Positions 58,134-64,000 of a stretch of DNA of 64,000 nt are shown in pieces. The stretch is from Rubrobacter_D sp963840835. GTDB lineage: Bacteria; Actinomycetota; Rubrobacteria; Rubrobacterales; Rubrobacteraceae. The notes below the pieces were generated by a model. The model was not told the origin of the DNA, searched no databases, and saw only the letters and a program-made list of their open reading frames with translations. The stretch spans positions 372,001 to 436,000 of the forward strand of contig CAWJAM010000006.1 in NCBI GenBank assembly GCA_963840835.1. Direction: 5' to 3'. The stretch's first letter is position 1; every line of letters begins with the position of its first letter. A program made the translations under genes and the position numbers.

Positions 58134-58172
58134 AGCACTTCAGCTGGTCAGCATTTCAGCATGTCAGGCTGA
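58134..58172. repeat. TCAGC octamer-period array
   Basis: TAGCACTTCAGCTGGTCAGC followed by ATTTCAGCATGTCAGG: TCAGC plus three variable bases, repeated about four times at an exact 8-bp period. Similar arrays are at 60052-60086 and, in reverse, 60191-60238. Confidence 0.6.
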
Positions 58173-58228
58173 GTCCGTTTGAAAGGAAAGCGTGTTCGGA
58201 CTGCGGGCACAAAGAGGCCCTCCCATAC

Positions 58229-58254
58229 GTCATTCCCGCGCAAGCGGGGATCCA
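58229..58254. repeat. short palindromic intergenic repeat, copy 3
   Basis: GTCATTCCCGCGCAAGCGGG followed by GATCCA, the reverse orientation of the units at 10960 and 47792. Confidence 0.7.
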
Positions 58255-58633
58255 CGACGAGGTAGGATCTCCCTGTTTCCGGCCAGTAGCGATCTACCGG
58301 ATTGCGTGTCGCGTAGGAGCTAGCACCTACAAGATTTCCCGACCAGAATAGGGGCTAGCCCCCATGACTTTGGGAGACCTCCTTCTCTAGGGTTCCTGGT
58401 GCGTAGAGAACGCGGGCGAAAGACAGGAGGAAGCTTATGGGGTGCAACGTGGAGGCCATCTGAGTAAATCTTATGGACCTCTACGAGACTCGCACGTCGA
58501 AGGCGGACACCGCGCTGTGCGAGGCGCTCCAGCACTGAGCGTGGCGGTGAAGGAGGCACACGAAAGGGTGTAGCGCACCGTACCTGGAGGGCCGGGACGG
58601 GCCGGTCCTCCTACCCAACACAAGGAGAAGTAC

Positions 58634-58900
58634 ATGAGCACTACCATAAAGGACTTACCCCGCCCGCTGGCCGCCTGTTTGCTCGGCGCGTTGGTGGCGG
58701 TCGTTCTCGTGGCGGCCACGCAGACCAGGGGCTCCGCGCAGGCCGCTGACGACTTCGTGGGGCCGGGCGAGTCCATCCAGAAGGCTATCAACGCTGCCGA
58801 TCCGGGCGACACGATCGCGGTCCGGGGCGTTCACGACCATAGGGACAACAACGTCAACGGTCGTGTGGACGAGCTCGGCGAGCCGTGCTGGATCTCCTGA
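58634..58900 (+). CDS. truncated secreted beta-helix protein
   Basis: 88 residues after AAGGAGA. A signal peptide (PLAACLLGALVAVVLVAATQ, cleavage near SAQA) is followed by VGPGESIQKAINAADPGDTI, the opening of right-handed parallel beta-helix proteins of the pectate-lyase type. After AVRGVHDHRDNNVNGRVDEL the protein ends at EPCWIS. Intact family members have several hundred residues of helix, so this looks like an N-terminus joined to a short tail by deletion. It probably has no catalytic function. The site-2 protease gene ends two bases beyond its stop, on the other strand. Confidence 0.6.
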   Translation: MSTTIKDLPRPLAACLLGALVAVVLVAATQTRGSAQAADDFVGPGESIQKAINAADPGDTIAVRGVHDHRDNNVNGRVDELGEPCWIS

Positions 58901-58902
58901 TA

Positions 58903-60009
58903 CTACCGCTGTTTGCGAAGGTCCCGCAATAGCGCGGCCTGGCCCACGTCGTCAACGGTCAGCATCCCCACGAGGTTGCCGTCCTTGACGACGGGCAGGG
59001 CCCTCAGGCCACTCTCCTGTAATATTCGGTTGCCGTCCGTGAACAGGTCGGCGTCGGGTGAGATGGTGGGGAACTCCGTCTTCATCAGGTCGCGGACGGT
59101 GGCGTAGCGGTCGGGGGAGTGGGCCGCGGCCATGATCTCGTTGCGGGTGATGATGCCGACCAGGTTTCCATCCTCGTCGATGACGGGAAAATCCTCCTGG
59201 TAACCGTGGATGACGGAGTCGAGTATCTGTCCGAAGTTGTGGTAGGGCGTAACTGTCTCTGTCCTACCCTTGGTACCCATGACGTCGGAGACGGCGAGCC
59301 CGCGCAACTGCTCCCGCTGGCGAACCATCTGATTCTCGCCGCTCGCACCGAGGAATACGAAGAAGCCGACGATGGCGAGCAGGAAGTTCTGGCTGAGAAA
59401 CCCGACGAGGATGAAGAGGATAGCGAAGCCCTGTCCTATGGTCGAGGAGATTTCCGTGGCGCGCACGGGCCCGAGTCGGGTGGCGAGCAGGCCTCGCAGC
59501 ACGCGCCCGCCGTCCATCGGGAAGGCCGGGATCATGTTGAAGACCACGAGCGCGACGTTGATGGTGCCGAGCGCGACGAAGACCTGACCCAACGAATCTA
59601 CCCCGGAGAGTATGTCCGTAGGAACCAAGAGATCGCCCCCGAAGAGCAGGGCGAGGCCGAAGAATATGGGGGCCAGCACCACGTTGACGAGCGGCCCGGC
59701 CACGGCTACCTTGACCTCGTCTATGGGCCTCTCCGGCAGAGACTTCATCCTGGCGAGACCACCGATGGGCAACAGCGTAATGTCCTCAACCTCGCTGCCC
59801 AGGCGTATGGCCACGAGCGAGTGTCCGTACTCGTGAAGCAGGACGCAGAAGAACAAGGCCACGACTATGCCTACGGTGATGAGTGCCGCCACCAGACTGC
59901 CCGAATCCCTGAACGCGAGGTAGCCGAAGAACGCAAGGAGCAGGAAGAAGCTCCAGTGGACCTTGACGTCTATCCCGAAAGCGCGCCCTATCTTGAAGGA
60001 GCCACCCAT
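58903..60009 (-). CDS. site-2 protease (M50) with tandem CBS domains
   Basis: 368 residues. Membrane segments include the zinc motif LLHEYGH (His59, Glu60, His63), PIGGLARMKSLPERP and the third ligand in NMIPAFPMDGGR (Asp166). About residues 230-360 are two CBS domains (VSDVMGTKGRTETVTP, GIITRNEIMAAAHS, VRDLMKTEFPTISPDADLFT, GMLTVDDVG) that in this group sense nucleotides. Such proteases cut transmembrane regulators, often anti-sigma factors. No substrate gene is adjacent. It diverges from polA across a repeat-filled gap. Confidence 0.92.
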   Translation of the reverse strand: MGGSFKIGRAFGIDVKVHWSFFLLLAFFGYLAFRDSGSLVAALITVGIVVALFFCVLLHEYGHSLVAIRLGSEVEDITLLPIGGLARMKSLPERPIDEVKVAVAGPLVNVVLAPIFFGLALLFGGDLLVPTDILSGVDSLGQVFVALGTINVALVVFNMIPAFPMDGGRVLRGLLATRLGPVRATEISSTIGQGFAILFILVGFLSQNFLLAIVGFFVFLGASGENQMVRQREQLRGLAVSDVMGTKGRTETVTPYHNFGQILDSVIHGYQEDFPVIDEDGNLVGIITRNEIMAAAHSPDRYATVRDLMKTEFPTISPDADLFTDGNRILQESGLRALPVVKDGNLVGMLTVDDVGQAALLRDLRKQR

Positions 60010-60051
60010 CCCCTTGAGTGTACCCCACGCGCCGGGCAGAACTGTGTGATT

Positions 60052-60226
60052 AGCATTTCAGCTAGTCAGCACTTCAGCCGGTCAGCTTTATTGAGGGCAA
60101 CTCGCGTTGGTTTTGCGCCGCGGTGGGCGGAACTTCGCATCGCCTCTCACGAGGGCCTGGTCGCCTGTAGGAGCCTCGCCGTCAGGCACTGGCTGAAGTG
60201 CTGACCGGCTGACTAGCTGAAATGCT
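60052..60226. repeat. inverted TCAGC-type arrays between divergent genes
   Basis: AGCATTTCAGCTAGTCAGCA to about 60086 pairs with the complement of GGCTGAAGTGCTGAC...TAGCTGAAATGCT at 60191-60226; the right arm has one extra 8-base unit (CGGCTGAC). TCAGCNNN repeats at an 8-bp period in both arms. It lies in the gap between the divergent site-2 protease and polA genes and reaches to within 16 bases of the polA -10 box. Confidence 0.65.
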
Positions 60227-60241
60227 GACTTGCTGACCCGC

Positions 60242-60247
60242 TATAAT
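60242..60247 (+). promoter_or_regulatory. polA -10 element, leaderless arrangement
   Basis: TATAAT at 60242-60247 is exactly seven bases before the GTG at 60254. Transcription would start at or next to the start codon, giving a leaderless message, common in actinobacteria. There is no ribosome binding site other than GAGG inside the same few bases, and the -35 is weak. Confidence 0.6.
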
Positions 60248-60253
60248 CGAGGG

Positions 60254-63046
60254 GTGGAGGAACGCACTGAGAGCTACCGGCTGGTCACGGCAGGGAACGA
60301 CCTCGCCGCCATCGCGAAGACGCTTCAAGAGGCCGAGGCCATAGGCCTCGACACAGAGACCACCGCCCTCTCCCCCCGCGACGGCAAGGTGCGCCTGCTC
60401 CAGCTCGCCACTCCGGAAGAGACCTTCGTCATAGACCTCTTCGAGGTCACCGAAATGTCGCCTCTAAAGGAGGTCCTGGAGGCCGGACCTGTCAAGGTGG
60501 GGCACAACCTGAAATTCGACCACCAGTTCCTGCACGCCCTTTACGGCGTCTCGCTCTCGCCCGTCTTCGACACGATGCTCGCGGCCCAGGTCCTCTCCGG
60601 CGGCAACTACGCGGCGTCTTACTCGCTGGAGGCCGTGGCCGAACGCTACCTGGACGAGTCGCTCGACAAATCCGAGCAGAGGAGCGACTGGTCGGGTGAG
60701 TTGAGCGGGGCCCAGCTCGAGTACGCCGCCCGCGACGCCAGGATACTATTGCCCCTGCGGGAGCGGCTCGCGGGGGCGCTCGAGGAGGAAGAGCTGGGCA
60801 GGATCTCGAGCATAGAGTTCGAAGCCGTAGCGACGATAGCGGAGATGGAGCTCGCCGGCGTAAAGCTCGACGTAGCCCGCTGGGGGGAGCTGGAGGTGGC
60901 GGTGCGCGAGCGGCGCGACAAGGCCGCCGAGCGCCTGGAGTCCTTCTTCCCGCCGCCAGAAGGGGTGCTGCCGCTCGAAGGGCTTGGGCCCAGGCTCAAC
61001 CTGAACAGCCCGAAGCAGATCACCGACGCCTTCGGTACTCTAGGCATAGAGCTCCCCGACACCAAGGTCTGGACCCTCCTCAAGGTGGACCACCCTGCGG
61101 CGAAGGCGCTGCTGGAGTACAGGGAGCTTCAGAAGAAGCTCGGCACCTACCTGGAGACCTATCCCAACTTCATAAGCCCCAAGACCGGGCGCATCCACGC
61201 GAACTTTCTGCAATGCAGGGTCCCGACGGGGAGGTTGGCCTGCGTCGCCGAGAACACGCTCATAGAGATTGCCAGGGATCAAAGCAAGAACGTTGCGGGC
61301 GTACCCATAGAGAGTGTCAAGGCCGGGGACCTGGCGTATACCTACGACGAGAACAGACGCCTGACGCTCCGCAAGGTACTGTGGGCGGGAAAGACGGGTC
61401 GCAAAGAGGTACTAAGCGTAAAGTGGCGCTCGGGGAGCCATAAACGCGAGGGTGTGCTCGAGGTGACACCCGACCATCAGGTCAGGCTGTCGAGCGGAGA
61501 GTACGTGAGGGCGGACCGGCTGAAGCCCGGAGACAGGGTATTGGCACTCGGCAGAGACGTGACAAGATGGGGCTATTCGCGTATCTACGCTACGGGTTAT
61601 CCCGGACCCATGAGGGAGCACAGGTTCGTCTTCGAGGCCGCCAACGGCTATCTGCCGGAGCACGTACACCACATCGACGAGAATAAGCTCAACAACCTGC
61701 CGGAGAACCTCGTCGGCCTGACAAACTCAGAACACATAAGGCACCACGTCAACGCCAGGATGGACGCTGCCGAACGGGCCAGGCTTGCTGACATAGTGAA
61801 GAAGAGCTGGGTCAGGGATCGCGACAGTAGGATGCGCTCGTTGAAGCGAGGCGACGAGTCCAGCAACTGGCTTGGCCTCGACGGAGAGTGGATGGAACAG
61901 GTGCTGTGGGAGAATGCGGGCAAGCCCACGGCGTTCAGAGACGTACACGGTATAGACTACGCGACGGCCTGCAAGTATCTCAAGATTCACGGCATCGATT
62001 GGAAAGCGATAGCCGAGAACTTTACTACCGCTGGCGAGCTCATCGACGTATCCTTCTATGAAACGACCAAGACGAGGATGCGCGAACTCGGCTCCAACGC
62101 GGGCCTGAAAGCATCGGGCATAGGCTCCCGCAGGTGGAAGAAGATCAAAGCTAAATTCGAAGGCACGCCGGCAGCGCCGCACAACCACGAGATCCTGTCG
62201 GTCGAGCGTACGGGTAGGTACGTTCACGTCTACGACCTGGAGGTCGAAGATACCCACAACTTTATCGCCGGTGGGATCTGCGTTCATAATTGCACGGCGC
62301 CCAATATCCAGCAGATACCGCACGAGGACGAGTTCCGCTCGTGCTTCGTCGCCGAGGTTGGCAACACGCTCGTGATCTCGGACTACTCCCAGATAGAGCT
62401 TCGTATCCTGGCCGAGGTCTCTGACGACCCGGCCTTCGTCACCGCCTTCCAGCGGGGCGACGACCTCCACCGCCTGACGGCAGCGACGATGTACGGCGTT
62501 CCGATGGAGGAGGTCACCAAGGACCAGCGCTCGGACGCCAAGCGCATAAACTTCGGCCTGATGTACGGCCGCGGGGCGAGGAGCCTCTCCGCCCAGCTCG
62601 GCACGGACGAGGAGCGCGGTCGCCAGCTCATAGACGAGTACTTCGCGAACTACCCGAAGGTGCAGCGCTTCCTGCAAAGGACGGCCAACCGCGCCATGCG
62701 GGACAGGACGCTAAGAACCCTCGCCGGACGAGTACGCAAGTTCGGTAACGATCCCGTAGCCGACGACCGGGGAGCAATGCGCCGCGAGGCAATGAACTAT
62801 CCCATACAAGGCTCGTCGGCCGACATCGCCAAGCTGGCCCTTGTGTACGTTCGCGAGGGCCTCGAAGGACTCGACGCCAGGCTCATAAACTCCATCCACG
62901 ACGAGTTCGTCGTCGAGTGCGCCGAGGATCAGGCCAAGGAGGTCTCCGAGAAGACGCAGGCGGCGATGGTTCGGGCCGGGGAGGACATCCTCGAGAAGGT
63001 GCCCGTCGAGGTCGAGGCGACGATCTCGCGCGAGTGGAGAAAGTGA
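60254..63046 (+). CDS. polA: DNA polymerase I, Klenow type, with intein
   Basis: 930 residues as a precursor, 580 after intein removal. There is no 5' nuclease domain. The 3'-5' exonuclease has GLDTETTAL, VGHNLKFDHQFL and EYAARDARIL, all acidic ligands present. The polymerase has VISDYSQIELRILAE (motif A), RSDAKRINFGLMYG (motif B) and INSIHDEFVVE (motif C). An intein interrupts the conserved TGRL-(S)xxPNLQNIP block: the exteins read VPTGRLA and CTAPNIQQIP. GTG 60254 is chosen because TATAAT lies just upstream; TTG 60230 lies before the promoter. Family A repair/replication polymerase; proofreading should be active. Confidence 0.93.
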   Translation: MEERTESYRLVTAGNDLAAIAKTLQEAEAIGLDTETTALSPRDGKVRLLQLATPEETFVIDLFEVTEMSPLKEVLEAGPVKVGHNLKFDHQFLHALYGVSLSPVFDTMLAAQVLSGGNYAASYSLEAVAERYLDESLDKSEQRSDWSGELSGAQLEYAARDARILLPLRERLAGALEEEELGRISSIEFEAVATIAEMELAGVKLDVARWGELEVAVRERRDKAAERLESFFPPPEGVLPLEGLGPRLNLNSPKQITDAFGTLGIELPDTKVWTLLKVDHPAAKALLEYRELQKKLGTYLETYPNFISPKTGRIHANFLQCRVPTGRLACVAENTLIEIARDQSKNVAGVPIESVKAGDLAYTYDENRRLTLRKVLWAGKTGRKEVLSVKWRSGSHKREGVLEVTPDHQVRLSSGEYVRADRLKPGDRVLALGRDVTRWGYSRIYATGYPGPMREHRFVFEAANGYLPEHVHHIDENKLNNLPENLVGLTNSEHIRHHVNARMDAAERARLADIVKKSWVRDRDSRMRSLKRGDESSNWLGLDGEWMEQVLWENAGKPTAFRDVHGIDYATACKYLKIHGIDWKAIAENFTTAGELIDVSFYETTKTRMRELGSNAGLKASGIGSRRWKKIKAKFEGTPAAPHNHEILSVERTGRYVHVYDLEVEDTHNFIAGGICVHNCTAPNIQQIPHEDEFRSCFVAEVGNTLVISDYSQIELRILAEVSDDPAFVTAFQRGDDLHRLTAATMYGVPMEEVTKDQRSDAKRINFGLMYGRGARSLSAQLGTDEERGRQLIDEYFANYPKVQRFLQRTANRAMRDRTLRTLAGRVRKFGNDPVADDRGAMRREAMNYPIQGSSADIAKLALVYVREGLEGLDARLINSIHDEFVVECAEDQAKEVSEKTQAAMVRAGEDILEKVPVEVEATISREWRK
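61241..62290 (+). other. PolA intein with HNH homing endonuclease
   Basis: 350 codons, exactly in frame, from Cys1 to Asn350 with Cys as first C-extein residue. Block A is CVAENTLIEIA, block B GVLEVTPDHQVRL (Thr76 and His79), block F YVHVYDLEVEDTHNFIAGG and block G ICVHN then Cys, so splicing residues (Cys1, TxxH, penultimate His, Asn, Cys+1) are all present. The middle (about residues 124-170) is an HNH-type nuclease (REHRFVFEAANGYLPEHVHH, ENLVGLTNSEHIRHH), and residues about 210-270 resemble a DNA-binding helical module. The intein should splice itself out and may still be mobile. Confidence 0.93.
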
Positions 63047-63120
63047 GTTTAGGCTACAGGCTTCAGGTTTCAGGTTGTACCACTGCCTCGCCCGTCGCGG
63101 ACCCGCCGCTTAGCGCGCTG

Positions 63121-63712
63121 TCATACGAACCGGACTTCGAACGTCTCGGCGCCCTGCGGTTCGTCCACGAAGCGGACGAGGCGTTCGCCCTCGTCGCTGA
63201 GGGCGTCGCGGTTTTCCCCGGACAAGGGCTCGAACGGTTCGATCAGGAGGGTCGCAGTCTTGCCTTTTCGCTCGATCTTCCAGGCGCCGCGCACGAAGCC
63301 GTCGATGAGGAGCGTGGCCCTGACCCTGGCTGCCGAGAGGAAGACCTTCTTGCGATGCTCATCGGGAACCACACGCCCCCTTTCGACGTGGGAGAGGACG
63401 AGGTTGTCGTAGTCGGGTACGAATCGGGGTGGGGCAGGGGCGTCCCCCGAAGGCAAAGGCGCATCGGGGAGGTCGAAGAGCTCGTTTCCCTTCTCGTCGC
63501 TGAATGTACGCAGATCCGCCCTTAGCTCCTCTAAGGACTGCTTGAGTTGCATCCTGCCTGACCAGGTCTGAACATCCCTCACAGTCGCCGGGCCGAAAGC
63601 CGCGAGGTACTTGTAGTACGAGATTACGCGGGTCTTCAGGGCCGGAGGGCGACCGGCCGAGCCAGCCTCTCGGGTAGCAGGGCGCCTTTCCCGAGTAGCC
63701 CCACACGCCGCC
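63121..63712 (-). pseudogene. decayed AlkZ-like (winged-helix, HTH_42) gene
   Basis: The C-terminal 150 residues are intact in one frame (FGPATVRDVQTWSGR, DLRTFSDEKGNELFDLPDAP, DNLVLSHVERGRVVP, LIDGFVRGAWKIERK), and continue upstream only as GRPPALKTRVISYYKYLAAF. The preceding GVWGYSGKAPCYPRGWLGRS is in another frame and VQVPLRR in a third. Family members (AlkZ-type DNA glycosylases) have about 370 residues, so at least two frameshifts break this gene. GTG 63582 could still start a shortened 153-residue protein. It converges on polA. Confidence 0.65.
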
Positions 63713-64000
63713 GGAGCGGCACCTGTACGAGCGGGAGGTTGGTCCTACGGCGTAGGCGAGGGCCGCTGGTCCCTGTCGGGTTCGAGCCCGGCTAGCAGGG
63801 GACGAGGTCCGCGGCGTTGACCGCGGCCTTGGAGATCCCGTAGCTCGCTGCCGCCCCGACCAGGCGGTCAGCGAGTCCGAACCGCGGATCTCTGAGCGAA
63901 CCGCCCGGCTGCGACGGGACGTAGCGACAGTGCTGCGCGCTCATCAGCGGTAAGAACGCCTGCAGAGCTCGCCAGGGCCGAAAAGGTTCCTGTTCGAGGA
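63713..64000. other. region of decayed coding sequence at the window edge
   Basis: No intact gene. On the minus strand around 63790-63850 a short stretch reads AAASYGISKAAVNAADLVP, like the YxxxK active-site helix of short-chain dehydrogenases, followed by a stop. At 63776-63792 a perfect tRNA-like T-arm (TTCGAGC loop) occurs without the rest of a tRNA. These suggest several gene fragments joined together. Confidence 0.4.

Larger units (their letters stand above)
58123..58633. other. 511-bp intergenic region with repeats
   Basis: Bases 58134-58172 hold TCAGC units at 8-base spacing, and 58229-58254 a palindromic repeat. At 58309-58330 and 58360-58370 are small hairpins (GTAGG/CCTAC; GGGGCTAGCCCC). 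The last 200 bases before the next gene contain a codon-like but start-less stretch and a good GGAG site at 58622. No riboswitch class was recognised. Confidence 0.4.

Noticed and set aside
63776..63792. perfect T-arm (TTCGAGC loop) on the plus strand
   Set aside because: Without matching acceptor, D and anticodon arms it cannot be called a tRNA gene; noted only as a possible remnant.
1..64000. CRISPR arrays, rRNA genes, toxin-antitoxin pairs or a defence island
   Set aside because: No regularly spaced repeats with unique spacers, no rRNA-like stretches, and no recognisable defence genes other than an orphan DNA methyltransferase. The 8-bp-period TCAGC arrays are too short to be CRISPR.

Overview
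The window is high-GC DNA with many GTG and TTG starts, tightly overlapping genes and frequent ATA (Ile) and AGG (Arg) codons inside GC-rich genes. Protein similarities recalled from memory and this codon style suggest a deep-branching actinobacterium of the Rubrobacter type. That assignment is an inference; there is no rRNA gene here to test it. I found no tRNA, rRNA or CRISPR array.

Layout. (1) 0.2-9.7 kb: a branched-chain amino acid cluster, ilvB-ilvN-ilvC-ilvE, then leuA, an unassigned HExxH protein, leuB and cimA (citramalate synthase). Short leader ORFs precede both ilvB and leuA; both contain the same nine bases coding Leu-Arg-Leu, and the leuA leader is followed by a terminator-like hairpin. 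leuC and leuD are absent. (2) 9.7-31.2 kb: ordinary chromosomal genes. These include a diaminopropionate ammonia-lyase-like enzyme, two tandem SPFH membrane proteins, a membrane glycosyltransferase-like protein, an alpha-dioxygenase-like heme protein with a metallo-beta-lactamase-fold partner, a CapA-like lipoprotein with a membrane phosphoesterase, a sulfite-oxidase-like molybdoenzyme, a GGDEF protein, a TSUP exporter and a methyltransferase. (3) 31.2-47.2 kb: an accessory region bounded by two direct repeats of about 490 bp carrying part of a DNA methyltransferase gene. Inside are fragments of several transposases, an intact IS1380-type element, broken genes, and a less GC-rich protease group: a small protein resembling a free carboxypeptidase propeptide, an M14 carboxypeptidase, and a metzincin-like protease. 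(4) 47.6-54.2 kb: a sirtuin, a catabolic run (thioesterase, aldo/keto reductase, P1 peptidase, frameshifted carbamoylase) and a TPR protein. (5) 54.2-64 kb: an HD-domain protein, a histidine kinase with an overlapping LuxR-type regulator, a site-2 protease with CBS domains, and a Klenow-type DNA polymerase I interrupted by a 350-residue intein with an HNH endonuclease. A decayed AlkZ-like gene ends the window.

Repeats link the intergenic regions: a palindrome seen three times, TCAGC-based arrays with an 8-bp period, and long inverted repeats between convergent or divergent genes.
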